A DNA stretch of 64,000 nt from Clostridium sp. OF03-18AA. Lineage in GTDB: Bacteria > Bacillota > Clostridia > Lachnospirales > Lachnospiraceae. Of the stretch, positions 44,613 through 53,544 are shown in pieces. The position numbers were made by a program, and so were the translations under genes. How positions within the stretch are numbered: the stretch's first letter is position 1; the number at the start of each line of letters is the position of its first letter. The notes under the pieces are model-generated. The model saw nothing but the letters and a program-made list of their open reading frames with translations, did no database searches and had not been told where the DNA came from. The stretch lies in NCBI RefSeq assembly GCF_003478035.1, contig NZ_QUEP01000007.1, positions 124,001 to 188,000 of the forward strand, given 5' to 3'.

Positions 44613-45585
44613 ATCCATAGACTCCGCGGACTGAAACTTCCCCGGAGATAATCTCCTTTAACGTGCCGTCAGCGAGACGTACAAGCAATGCGCCTTCCTT
44701 GTTGATCCCCTCGGAAACGCCGCGGAACTCGCCCGCCGGGTCCAGGACACACACCTCATTGCCGAGATTTACGAGATTCGCATTGTACTCCTCGATGAGT
44801 CCCGACATATCCTGAGTCTTGATAAACGTGTCATAGTATCCCTCAAAGGCCTCCATGATCGCTGCGATGATCTCGCTTCTCTTCTGGATCTTTCCGCTCT
44901 CTATGTAGAGGGAAGTTGCGGTAGCCTTAATGTCGTCCGGGAAATCCTTCTGGTTTACGTTAATGCCGATTCCCGGGATCACATACTGGATCTCCATGAG
45001 TTCCGTGCTCATCTCCGTCAGGATCCCGCAGATCTTCTTCTTATTCAATACAAGATCGTTCGGCCATTTGATCTCCGATTTCAGTCCCGTCGATATTTCA
45101 ATTCCCTTTTTCGCCGCAAGAGCCATGACCAGCGTCAGCATCGACGCAGCCAGCGGATCGATCTGAGGTCTCAACAGCATGCTCATCCAGATCCCGACTC
45201 CCGCAGGGGATGTCCAGACACGGCCCCGTCTTCCCTTTCCTCCAAGCTGCTGTTCCGCAACTGCCAGAGTCCCGTGGGGCGCGCCCTGTTCCGCAAGGCT
45301 CCGGATCTCGTTGTTTGTGGAGACTGTCTCCTCAAAGAATACGACATTCTCTCCTGCCCACTTCGTATGGATCGTACTTTCCAACTCTTCCTTCGAGAGC
45401 ACATCCGCAGATCCTTTCAGAATATATCCTTTATTCCGGACCGCTTCAATCTCATAGCCCTCTTCTTTCAGCTGATTGATCACCTTCCAGATTGCTGTCC
45501 TCGATACACCGAACTTCTCACAGAGCTCCTGTCCGGAAATATAGCCGTCTGTCTCTTTTAATAATTTCAGGATTTCTCCCTTCAT
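44605..45585 (-). CDS. birA: Biotin protein ligase / biotin repressor BirA
   Basis: The 326-residue protein has an N-terminal winged helix (about 1-62: YISGQELCEKFGVSRTAIWKVI), the catalytic domain with biotin/AMP loop GGKGRRGRVWTSPAG and KWPNDLVLNKKKICGILTE, and the C-terminal SH3-like domain. It attaches biotin to carriers such as that of the decarboxylase at the left edge, and represses biotin genes. The start at 45583-45585 follows GGAGG. Length is typical of group II BirA. Confidence 0.95.
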   Translation of the reverse strand: MKGEILKLLKETDGYISGQELCEKFGVSRTAIWKVINQLKEEGYEIEAVRNKGYILKGSADVLSKEELESTIHTKWAGENVVFFEETVSTNNEIRSLAEQGAPHGTLAVAEQQLGGKGRRGRVWTSPAGVGIWMSMLLRPQIDPLAASMLTLVMALAAKKGIEISTGLKSEIKWPNDLVLNKKKICGILTEMSTELMEIQYVIPGIGINVNQKDFPDDIKATATSLYIESGKIQKRSEIIAAIMEAFEGYYDTFIKTQDMSGLIEEYNANLVNLGNEVCVLDPAGEFRGVSEGINKEGALLVRLADGTLKEIISGEVSVRGVYGYV

Positions 45586-45605
45586 CTCATTACCTCCAAC
45601 AGTTC

Positions 45606-45908
45606 CTACCAAATGCTAACCGCGCTTAAGATCGTGAAGATCAGCAGGACCGTTCCGAATCCCATCTGGAACACCGCCGCAGTTCTTCTCCGCCGCTCCC
45701 GCTTTGTCCGGGAGAGCCAGTATTTTCCTGTGGCGAGATTTAAAACCGCCGCCAGAAAAAAGATCACCGGAAAGAGGAACATGTACCTCTCCGTGTCAAG
45801 AAACGAAATGACGGACATGACCACCACGGCGATCCCGATGATGATATGCATGGCATCAAGCGCCATGGATTCGCTCCTGACCTTTCTTCTTTTATTGTTT
45901 TCCGCCAT
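45606..45908 (-). CDS. Small membrane protein of unknown function
   Basis: The 100-residue protein has a basic N-terminus and three hydrophobic helices: about residues 20-36, 43-60 and 78-98, with a strongly basic loop KYWLSRTKRERRRRTA between the last two. The positive-inside rule puts that loop in the cytoplasm. I recognise no domain. It is wedged between patatin and birA in a dense operon with AGGAG before the ATG, so it is very likely expressed. Similar small proteins occur in Lachnospiraceae. Confidence 0.75.
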   Translation of the reverse strand: MAENNKRRKVRSESMALDAMHIIIGIAVVVMSVISFLDTERYMFLFPVIFFLAAVLNLATGKYWLSRTKRERRRRTAAVFQMGFGTVLLIFTILSAVSIW

Positions 45909-45931
45909 ATTTCAGCGTTCTCCTCATATCT

Positions 45932-47077
45932 CTATCCTACCGTCAGCTTATCCGAAAGCAGTTCATGGATCTTCCCAACGATCTCATCCGGCGTGTATAC
46001 ACGGTAGACTTCCAACTGCATCTTTTTTGCAAACAGCTCAAGGACCGCACCGTAAAGATCCCTGTAGTCCCACTCGCTGCAAAGCCTCAGCTTCTTTGCG
46101 AGAAACGGAAAGATCTTTTCCGTGTAGACACGGTAACCCGTGAGCTTCGCGAATTCGTCCTCTTTCACATACGGTCTCAGCCAGATCTTAAAGAGGTCAA
46201 GCTCCGACATGATCCTGCCAAAATAATACGCCTCGGAATATGGCATGTCAAGATAATATTTCCGCCCACAGAGTCCGTAAAGAAATCTCAGCCCGTCGAA
46301 ATAGCCGAGCTTCATGTTTTTCTTCGTCCTTGCGCTGTCAAACTCCAGGATCCCGCCAAGATTTCTCCCCGGTGCGATCTCATGGATCGTCACGTCCGCC
46401 GGAATCTCCATAAACTTTCTCCGGTCCACGCCGATCCCGTAAAGGCGGATCACGATGATATCTTTATATCCCCGGTCCGTCAGAAGATCGACCGGGACAT
46501 TGTTGACGCTGCCGCCGTCCAGATACGTCTTTCCGCCGATTTTTTCCTGCTTAAAGCCCGGAAAGTAAGCGCTGGCCATCATCATGTCCTTCATGGTTCC
46601 CGGCGGCGCTTCCTTCACATCAAAGTCCTCTTCCTTCCGGTCCGTGACTGAAAATGACGCGGCACAGAAATCACGTGGTGAGCGCCTGATCCGCTCCTCA
46701 TCCACCGTCTCTTCCAGAAGTTTTTTGAGTGGGGCGATATCAAGCCCCCTGTCTGAAAACAGCCGTTTGAATTCTGCCGCCGCGTCGGTCATTTTCATGG
46801 ATCGAACGCCGAATTTCTTTAGTTTTGCGATCATGGGATCATCCACCCGGAATACCGTGGAGTAGGTCATATTCCCCCAGATCTCCTCCGCTTTTTCCAG
46901 GTCATCCATACAGATCAGTGCGCCGTTCAACGCCCCTACTGACGTTCCCGCGACTCCCCTGATCTTCACGCCGGCTTCCCGGAGCGCTTTCCAGACGCCG
47001 ATTTGGTACGCACCCCGGGCTCCGCCGCCCTCTAAGACGATCCCATATTCTTTTTCAAGATCAATTCTCAGTTTCAC
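45932..47077 (-). CDS. Patatin-like phospholipase
   Basis: The protein of about 381 residues has the full patatin catalytic set: oxyanion loop GIVLEGGGARGAYQIGVW, nucleophile GTSVG (Ser in GxSxG, about residue 45), and the catalytic Asp in YLDGGSVNNVPVD. It probably hydrolyses membrane phospholipids. No signal peptide is seen, so it acts from the cytoplasm, perhaps at the membrane face. About 130 C-terminal residues beyond the core are family-unassigned. The start is uncertain: GTG at 47077 or TTG at 47089; both overlap the end of the SPFH gene, so the two are translationally coupled. Confidence 0.88.
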   Translation of the reverse strand: MKLRIDLEKEYGIVLEGGGARGAYQIGVWKALREAGVKIRGVAGTSVGALNGALICMDDLEKAEEIWGNMTYSTVFRVDDPMIAKLKKFGVRSMKMTDAAAEFKRLFSDRGLDIAPLKKLLEETVDEERIRRSPRDFCAASFSVTDRKEEDFDVKEAPPGTMKDMMMASAYFPGFKQEKIGGKTYLDGGSVNNVPVDLLTDRGYKDIIVIRLYGIGVDRRKFMEIPADVTIHEIAPGRNLGGILEFDSARTKKNMKLGYFDGLRFLYGLCGRKYYLDMPYSEAYYFGRIMSELDLFKIWLRPYVKEDEFAKLTGYRVYTEKIFPFLAKKLRLCSEWDYRDLYGAVLELFAKKMQLEVYRVYTPDEIVGKIHELLSDKLTVG

Positions 47078-47996
47078 TCTTCTTTGCAATCTCCGTTACA
47101 CTTGTCACAAGGCCGGCCAGGGACTGGATTTCGGACGGAATAATGATCTTTGTCGCCTTTCCGTCCGCCGCCTTTGCGAATGCCTCAAGACTCTTGAGCT
47201 GTAAAACTGCCTGGTCCGCTCCTGCTTCCTTGATCATGCGGATGCCGTCGGCATTCGCCTGCTGGATCTTTAAGATCGCCTCCGCCTGACCTTCCGCCTC
47301 GCGGATCCGTTTTTCCTTCTCCGCCTCAGCGTGGAGGATCGCTGCCTGCTTATCCGCCTCCGCATCGAGGATCGCGGACTGTTTCTTACCTTCCGCAACG
47401 AGGATCGTGGACTTCTTCTCACCTTCCGCACGGAGGATCGCCTCACGGCGCTCACGCTCCGCCTTCATCTGTTTCTCCATCGCATCCTGGATCGCTGCCG
47501 GAGGGATAATGTTCTTTAACTCCACACGGTTGACCTTGATGCCCCACGGGTCCGTCGCAACGTCCAGTGCGGAACGCATCTTTGTGTTGATCGTCTCACG
47601 GGAAGTCAGGGTCTGGTCAAGTTCCAGGTCACCGATGATGTTCCGGAGTGTGGTTGCTGTCAGGTTCTCGATCGCCATGATCGGATTCTCAACGCCGTAA
47701 GCGTAGAGCTTCGGATCCGTGATCTGGAAGAACACGACCGTGTCGATCTTCATGGTAACGTTATCCTTTGTGATCACCGGCTGCGGTGCAAAGTCAACGA
47801 CCTGTTCTTTTAAGAGAACGCGCTTTGCAACACGGTCGATAAACGGAACCTTAAAGTGGATTCCCACGTTCCAGGTTTCCAGGTATGCGCCAAGCCTCTC
47901 CACGACCATCGCCTGTGCCTGAGGCACGATACGGATGCAGGAAACAAGGATCAGCAGAATGATAAAGATCAGTACTAATACTAAAATTGCTGGCAT
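47061..47996 (-). CDS. SPFH/stomatin-like membrane scaffold protein (QmcA type)
   Basis: The 311-residue protein has an N-terminal membrane helix (about 3-22), an SPFH/band 7 domain (about 22-180: VPQAQAMVVERLGAYLETW, DPWGIKVNRVELKNI) and a helical tail. Residues 190-244 form five consecutive 11-residue units, each starting AEG or AEA (for example AEGEKKSTILV), a hendecad coiled coil. Stomatins oligomerise and organise membrane microdomains. nfeD directly upstream is the standard partner. The gene overlaps the patatin gene. Confidence 0.93.
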   Translation of the reverse strand: MPAILVLVLIFIILLILVSCIRIVPQAQAMVVERLGAYLETWNVGIHFKVPFIDRVAKRVLLKEQVVDFAPQPVITKDNVTMKIDTVVFFQITDPKLYAYGVENPIMAIENLTATTLRNIIGDLELDQTLTSRETINTKMRSALDVATDPWGIKVNRVELKNIIPPAAIQDAMEKQMKAERERREAILRAEGEKKSTILVAEGKKQSAILDAEADKQAAILHAEAEKEKRIREAEGQAEAILKIQQANADGIRMIKEAGADQAVLQLKSLEAFAKAADGKATKIIIPSEIQSLAGLVTSVTEIAKKSETEN

Positions 47997-48031
47997 ATTT
48001 AAATCCTCCTTTATGAGTTTTGGGAAAAATT

Positions 48032-48484
48032 TTATTTCTGGCTTTCAGAGGTTTCGGAAACCGGTTCTACAATAAGCTTCACGCCCCGGACTTCCTTTAT
48101 GAGCACATGGGTCCCCACAGGGATCGTCACTGCGTCATCCGCAGATCTCGCCGTCCACTCCTGCCCATTGACGACTGCAACTCCGGACGGCTCATTGTTG
48201 TCGATCTTTGTGATCACTTTCGCCTTTCTTCCGATCAGTCCGTCCACATTCGTCTTCACGGTTTCCCGGTTGATGAACCGTGCTGCGAGCGGTCTCGTAA
48301 AGAGCAGCATGAGAAACGATACGACCAGAAATACTACAAGCTGCATTTTGACAGAAAAGCCAAAGATTGCAACGAAAAACGCAAACAACGCGCCGCCTGC
48401 AAACCAGATCGTCGTGAGCGCCATAGTCGCCGCCTCGATTCCGATCAGAATTACAAAGGCTACCAGCCATCCGATCATATCCAT
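48032..48484 (-). CDS. NfeD-like membrane protein
   Basis: The 150-residue protein has two to three membrane helices (about 5-75) and a C-terminal OB-fold (about 80-145: GLIGRKAKVITKIDNNEPSGVAVVNGQEWTA split around residue 100). This is the short NfeD1b form, known to pair with stomatin-like proteins. AAAGGAG lies seven bases before the ATG; 35 bases separate it from the SPFH gene. Confidence 0.92.
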   Translation of the reverse strand: MDMIGWLVAFVILIGIEAATMALTTIWFAGGALFAFFVAIFGFSVKMQLVVFLVVSFLMLLFTRPLAARFINRETVKTNVDGLIGRKAKVITKIDNNEPSGVAVVNGQEWTARSADDAVTIPVGTHVLIKEVRGVKLIVEPVSETSESQK

Positions 48485-48496
48485 AAAATCACTCCT

Positions 48497-49279
48497 TTAC
48501 GCGCGCCGCTGTCTCGCCGTCTCGAACATCAGGATCGATGCAGCGATGGCGGCATTTAAGGACTCCACCTTTCCCGCCATGGGAATCTTCACCCAGGTAT
48601 CTGCCAGGTTGGAAAGCTTTTCTGTCAGCCCGTTTCCCTCATTTCCGATCAGGAATGCTGTATTACCAGTATAATCTTCCTGTTCGTAATTATTCTTTCC
48701 TGCAAGATGGGCCGCAAAAACACGGATTCCCCGCGCCTTCAGATCCAGGACCGTCTGTTCCAGATCATCCGTATAATAGAACGGGACACGGAACACGGAT
48801 CCCATGGTGGAGCGGATCACCTTCGGGTTATAGAGGTCCACAGTGTCACGGCTCATGATAAGTCCCGTGATCCCCGCACCTTCTCCGGCTCGCAAGATCG
48901 TTCCGAGATTTCCCGGATCCTGAAGATTTTCCAGAACCATCAGGTGGGCGGGACGATCATTCTTTAAAAGATCCTCCATTCCATAGGAAAATTGTCTGAC
49001 AAGTGCCAGCACACCCTGAGGCGTCTGTGTATCGGACATTGCCGCAAACACCTGATCACTGACAAGTTCATATCCCGGGTATTCTGCAAGAATTGCGGCA
49101 TTCTCCGGATTTTTCGCGAAGGTTTCAGAAACATAGATACTTTTAACCTGATCCTTCGGGAGCTCAGCGGCCATCCGCACTCCCTCGACAACGAAAAGTC
49201 CCTGTTCGTTTCTCGCTCTCGCTTTCTTCTTTAACTCGATGACCGCTTTTACCTGATCATTTTTTGTACTCGTGATCAT
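48497..49279 (-). CDS. TrmH/SpoU-family RNA 2'-O-methyltransferase
   Basis: The 260-residue SPOUT enzyme has an N-terminal substrate-binding domain (about 1-95, KKKARARNEQGLFVVEGVRM) and a knotted SAM domain: VLENLQDPGNLGTILR, STMGSVFRVPF, LIGNEGNGL and IPMAGKVESLNAAIAASILMFE. It methylates ribose in rRNA or tRNA; the target site is unknown. The start ATG overlaps the nadE stop (ATGA). Confidence 0.92.
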   Translation of the reverse strand: MITSTKNDQVKAVIELKKKARARNEQGLFVVEGVRMAAELPKDQVKSIYVSETFAKNPENAAILAEYPGYELVSDQVFAAMSDTQTPQGVLALVRQFSYGMEDLLKNDRPAHLMVLENLQDPGNLGTILRAGEGAGITGLIMSRDTVDLYNPKVIRSTMGSVFRVPFYYTDDLEQTVLDLKARGIRVFAAHLAGKNNYEQEDYTGNTAFLIGNEGNGLTEKLSNLADTWVKIPMAGKVESLNAAIAASILMFETARQRRA

Positions 49280-51207
49280 CGATCTGCCTCCGGGTCAAGT
49301 TTCTCCACTTCATCCATCCAGATCCGTCTCGCCGCGTCACTCGGCATTCTCAAATCTCCTCTCGGAGAAACCGCAACAGATCCGACCTTCGGGCCGTCCG
49401 GCAGGCAGGAACGCTTGAATTGCTGTGCGAAGAACCGGCGGTAGAAAGTATTTAACCACTTGTAGATCACCTTGTCCTCGTAAACTCCCGCGAAAGCGAT
49501 CTTCGCCAGGCGGTAGATCTTCGCCGGATGATAACCGTAACGGAGAATATAATAGAGGAAGAAATCGTGAAGCTCGTAAGGTCCGACCAGGTCCTCCGTC
49601 TTCTGGGAAATCTTTCCGTCCTCCGGCGGCAGAAGTTCCGGGCTCACCGGGGTATCGAGAACATCGTAAAGAACATCCGCAAGGGCCTTGTCACCGCAGG
49701 TATCCGCGTAGTAACGGACAAGATGGCGGACCAGTGTCTTCGGAACAGAAGTGTTCACGCCATACATGGACATGTGGTCACCGTTGTAAGTAGCCCAGCC
49801 GAGAGCCAGCTCGGACATATCTCCGGTTCCGATGACCATACCGTTTGTCTTGTTCGCAAGATCCATAAGGATCAATGTGCGGTATCTCGCCTGAGAGTTC
49901 TCGTAAGTCACATCATGGATCGCCGGATCATGTCCGATATCCTCGAAGTGGGTGGAAACTGCTTTTCTGATATTTACCTCTCTTAATGTCGCACCCAGCT
50001 TCTTTGTGAGCGTGACTGCGTTGTTGTAGGTTCTGTCCGTAGTTCCGAAGCACGGCATCGTGACGGAGAGGATATTTTCTCTCGAAATGCCCAGCATATC
50101 GAAGGCTCTCGCTGTGATGAGAAGTGCCAGGGTGGAGTCGAGTCCGCCGGAGATTCCTACAACCGCGCTCTTGGCACCGGTGTGGGCGAGACGTTTCTTT
50201 AAGCCCATCGCCTGGATCGTTAAGATCTCCTCACAGCGTGCGGTTCTCTCTTTCTCGTTTGACGGAACGAAAGGTGCCGGATCGACATAGCGTTTTAATG
50301 TGAGCTCCGTTTTATTTAAGGTGAAGTCCATGTAATCATAGTCCTCAGTCTCCGCACCCGGCTGACATGTGGTCATTCTTCTTCTCTCGTTTTTAAGTCT
50401 GTAAAGATCGATGTCCGCCGTGATCATGCCGTTTTTGAAACGCTCGGATTCCGCAAGGATATTTCCGTTCTCGGCAATGATATCATGTCCGCCGAAGACG
50501 AGGTCCTGGGTGGACTCGCCCTCTCCGGCATTGGCATAGATGTACGCACATACGAGGCGGGCAGACTGTCCGGCGATCAGTGTCTCACGGTATCCCGCTT
50601 TTCCTGTGGTCTCATCGCTGGCGGAGCAGTTTGCGATCACGGTAGCTCCGGCCTTCGCGTGGGATACACTGGGCGGATCCATCGTCCAGACATCCTCACA
50701 GAGCTCCGCGGCAACTACAAGTTCCGGGATATTTGTACAGCGGAATAAAACCTTGCTTCCAAACGGGACCAGGCGTTCTCCCCACTCTACCACATCAGGC
50801 TTTACCGGACCCGGATTGAAGTGGCGGAGCTCGTAGAACTCAGAATAGTTCGGGAGATGTCTCTTCGGAACGAGTCCCAATAATTCTCCGCTCTTGATAA
50901 CAGCCGCCACGTTATAAAGTTTTCCGTCCTTCATCCACGGGAGTCCGATGAAGGTCAGCATATCCATCGCTTTTGATGCATTTAAGAGCCATAAGAGTTC
51001 TTCCTTTGCCTGATCGACCAGCGTATCCTGTAAAAACAGATCACCGCAGGTATATCCGGTAAGCCCCAGTTCCGGGAACACCAGAATCTTTACGTCCTGA
51101 TCCGCCGCCTCCTGCATCATCTTCCAGGTCTGCTCCCGGTTAAACACCGGATCCGCAACCTTTAAATCTGGGGTGGCTGCCGCCACCCGGATAAATCCAT
51201 CTTTCAT
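49276..51207 (-). CDS. nadE: Glutamine-dependent NAD+ synthetase
   Basis: The 643-residue two-domain enzyme amidates nicotinate adenine dinucleotide to NAD. The N-terminal nitrilase-like glutaminase (about 1-290) has its Glu in VFPELGLTGYTCGD, Lys in VPKRHLPNYSEFYE and Cys in VAAELCEDVW. The synthetase domain (about 330-640) has the PP-loop VVGISGGLDSTLALLIT and GTGDMSELALGW. Size matches glutamine-dependent NadE of the long class. AAGGAG precedes the start. It heads the nine-gene operon. Confidence 0.95.
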   Translation of the reverse strand: MKDGFIRVAAATPDLKVADPVFNREQTWKMMQEAADQDVKILVFPELGLTGYTCGDLFLQDTLVDQAKEELLWLLNASKAMDMLTFIGLPWMKDGKLYNVAAVIKSGELLGLVPKRHLPNYSEFYELRHFNPGPVKPDVVEWGERLVPFGSKVLFRCTNIPELVVAAELCEDVWTMDPPSVSHAKAGATVIANCSASDETTGKAGYRETLIAGQSARLVCAYIYANAGEGESTQDLVFGGHDIIAENGNILAESERFKNGMITADIDLYRLKNERRRMTTCQPGAETEDYDYMDFTLNKTELTLKRYVDPAPFVPSNEKERTARCEEILTIQAMGLKKRLAHTGAKSAVVGISGGLDSTLALLITARAFDMLGISRENILSVTMPCFGTTDRTYNNAVTLTKKLGATLREVNIRKAVSTHFEDIGHDPAIHDVTYENSQARYRTLILMDLANKTNGMVIGTGDMSELALGWATYNGDHMSMYGVNTSVPKTLVRHLVRYYADTCGDKALADVLYDVLDTPVSPELLPPEDGKISQKTEDLVGPYELHDFFLYYILRYGYHPAKIYRLAKIAFAGVYEDKVIYKWLNTFYRRFFAQQFKRSCLPDGPKVGSVAVSPRGDLRMPSDAARRIWMDEVEKLDPEADR

Positions 51208-52005
51208 GTCTATTCTCCTTAATCTATTCTGACTTTGATGGCCGCGCTGCGCGCAGATGTTCAGTCAATCCTGGAGTGTATTCCGTTACAGCAACTGTTC
51301 CGTATCTTCGCAGCTACCCGTTATACAACAATTCAGTCATAAACGGTGCTTTCTATTGTTTTGAAAATTTCCGCATGGCTGAATGATTACTTTTTATTAT
51401 ACACTTTTTTTCTGAAAATAGCTATGGCTTTTCGATTGTTTTATATATATTTCATGAATCGTTCTACCATGTGTCAGTTCAGCAAGTACGTGTGCGCTGC
51501 AAACCTGCCTGCACAGAAACTCGCATTCGCTGAACTGCATAAGGGCAACGCTGGAATGGCGAAAGGCTGTGCTCCCCCACTGAGCACAGCCTTTCATTCA
51601 CGTACAATTTCCTTGCATTATACAGTTCCTCGAAATTGATACCCCTTCAATTTCAATGCTTATGCAGTATAACAAAATATTACCGGAAATGCTATGGTAA
51701 ATATAGTTAAATTTGCACAATTTTATTGTATATATTTACTATCTTCCGCACAAATGTCCGCTGAGGAAAAGCAGATTCGTTGTTTTTACAAAAAAACAAT
51801 CTATTCTATGGCCGTCCTGTCCGATATGGTCAGAATTTTGTATACTGCACACATTTGCTGGTGGCATACAGATGCCATGTATCCCCCGCATAATTTCATA
51901 GTTTTTAAGAAATCCTATACTGTACTGCAGCCATCACAGTAAATCCGCAGCTTTGCTGAAGCGTTGCCTTTACACTGTAATTATCCTCGAAAGGACCAAT
52001 GAGCC
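51208..52005. other. 800-bp AT-rich intergenic region between divergent nadE and the GerA-family gene
   Basis: No convincing gene is present. The minus strand has a TATAAT (-10) at 51396-51401 that could start the nadE operon with a leader of about 180 bases; its -35 box is poor. Stems are CAGTTCAGC/GCTGAACTG (51475-51483/51529-51537) and the strong hairpin listed separately. The AT content rises between 51600 and 51900. Confidence 0.45.
51563..51593. terminator. Perfect 12-bp hairpin inside the 51.2-52.0 kb gap
   Basis: AAGGCTGTGCTC (51563-51574) and GAGCACAGCCTT (51582-51593) pair perfectly. CTTTC follows on both strands. It could end a small RNA transcribed from either side; no gene is next to it. 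Confidence 0.5.
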
Positions 52006-53424
52006 ATGAATATTTCAACCAACTTCGACCAGAACATCTCACACTTTCACGAAATTCTGGACATTTCAAAGAACTTTGACATTGTCTACCGCACGCTGAC
52101 CATCGCCGGCAAAAAAGCCTGCCTGTACTTTGTGGACGGCTTCACAAAGGACGAGATCCTTTTGCGGCTGATGCAGGACTTCGCCTCCATAAAGCCGGAT
52201 GCTTTCCCGGCATCCGCCCATGACTTTGCAAAGCAGCATGTCCACTACGGCGAAACCACCATCGAGACCGATGATACCATCATCTTCACTCAGCTTCTCT
52301 CCGGCCTCTCCTGTCTTTTAATCGACGGGTATGACCGGGCAATCCTCATCGACTGCCGTACTTACCCGGCCCGCGGGGTTTCGGAGCCCGAAAAAGACAA
52401 GGTGCTCCGAGGCTCCCGGGATGGCTTCGTGGAGACCATGATCTTCAATACCGCCCTGATCCGCCGCCGGATCCGGGACGTGAATCTCACGGTGGAGATC
52501 ATGCAGACCGGAGAAAGCTCCCACACAGACATCGCGATCTGCTACATGAAACGTCGTGTGGACGAGGACCTGCTAAATAAGATCAAGGACCGCATCGAAA
52601 ATCTGCATGTAGATGCTCTGACTATGAATCAGGAAAGTCTGGCAGAATGTATCTTTCCCCACAAATGGTTCAACCCGTTCCCAAAATTTCGTTTTTCTGA
52701 ACGTCCGGACACGGCTGCAGCGTCTATTCTGGAGGGAAACATCGTCATCCTTGTTGACAATTCCCCCGCCTGCATGATCCTGCCATCCTCAGTCTTTGAC
52801 ATTATTGAGGAGGCAGATGACTATTACTTCCCGCCGGTGACCGGAACCTACCTGCGTCTCTCCAGGATGACAGTCTCCTTCCTCACCCTGTTTCTGACCC
52901 CGGTGTGGCTTCTCTTTATGCAGAACCAGAACTGGATCCCAGACTGGCTGGAGTTTATCAAGCTGGCGGATGACATGTATGTGCCGCTGATCTTCCAGCT
53001 CCTGATCCTGGAATTTGCCATCGACGGCCTGCGCCTCGCCGCTGTCAATACGCCCAGCATGCTGACGACACCCTTAAGCGTTATCGCCGGTATTGTCCTC
53101 GGTGAGTACTCCGTAAAATCCGGCTGGTTCAACCCGGAGACGATGTTATATATGGCCTTCGTCACCATCGCCAACTACTCCCAGGCGAGCTTTGAGATGG
53201 GTTACGCGCTAAAATTCATGCGTGTGATCCTGCTGATCCTGACCTCCCTCTTAAACGTCTGGGGATTCATCCTCGGCACCGCCATCGCCGTCTGCTCCAT
53301 CGTATTCAACCGCACCATCGCCGGAAAGAGCTATATCTATCCGCTGATCCCGTTTTCGTGGCCGGAGATCAAAAAGAGATTCCTCCGGGGACGGCTGCCG
53401 CATACAGAGAAAAATAAACGCTGA
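52006..53424 (+). CDS. GerA-family spore germination protein, SpoVAF-like
   Basis: The 472-residue protein has a soluble N-terminal domain (about 1-275) and five to six membrane helices (about 285-450). The segment YPARGVSEPEKDKVLRGSRD followed by GFVETMIFNTALIRRRIRD is the GerA/SpoVAF signature, and the membrane part has NTPSMLTTPLSVIAGIVLGE. GerA-type A subunits respond to nutrients in the spore inner membrane; the RGSRDGF pattern fits SpoVAF better, which normally sits in the spoVA operon. Here it stands alone with no B or C subunit and no spoVA genes. A weak TTGCTG-17-TGTAAT promoter lies just upstream; no clear sigma-G promoter is seen. Confidence 0.88.
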   Translation: MNISTNFDQNISHFHEILDISKNFDIVYRTLTIAGKKACLYFVDGFTKDEILLRLMQDFASIKPDAFPASAHDFAKQHVHYGETTIETDDTIIFTQLLSGLSCLLIDGYDRAILIDCRTYPARGVSEPEKDKVLRGSRDGFVETMIFNTALIRRRIRDVNLTVEIMQTGESSHTDIAICYMKRRVDEDLLNKIKDRIENLHVDALTMNQESLAECIFPHKWFNPFPKFRFSERPDTAAASILEGNIVILVDNSPACMILPSSVFDIIEEADDYYFPPVTGTYLRLSRMTVSFLTLFLTPVWLLFMQNQNWIPDWLEFIKLADDMYVPLIFQLLILEFAIDGLRLAAVNTPSMLTTPLSVIAGIVLGEYSVKSGWFNPETMLYMAFVTIANYSQASFEMGYALKFMRVILLILTSLLNVWGFILGTAIAVCSIVFNRTIAGKSYIYPLIPFSWPEIKKRFLRGRLPHTEKNKR

Positions 53425-53429
53425 CCATT

Positions 53430-53469
53430 TTCCGGTAAATTCCGTATTGATGCATTTCATTTACCGGAA
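53430..53469 (+). terminator. Hairpin behind the GerA-family gene
   Basis: TTCCGGTAAAT (53430-53440) pairs with ATTTACCGGAA (53459-53469); followed by TTTCCC. Confidence 0.65.
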
Positions 53470-53481
53470 TTTCCCATTGCA

Positions 53482-53530
53482 CAAAAAATCCGTGTCCTGC
53501 AGATTTCGTTGTGCAGGACACAGATTTCTT
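53482..53530. terminator. Bidirectional terminator behind the second ABC-F gene
   Basis: AAATCCGTGTCCTGCA (53486-53501) pairs with TGCAGGACACAGATTT (53512-53527); A/T runs on the minus exit (TTTTTTGTGC). Confidence 0.85.
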
Positions 53531-53544
53531 CAATTGTAAATATA

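Noticed and set aside
51346..51942. Plus-strand frames of 62-97 codons in the nadE upstream gap
   Set aside because: Cysteine- and aromatic-rich, no ribosome-binding site, no domain-like pattern, and interrupted by strong hairpins.
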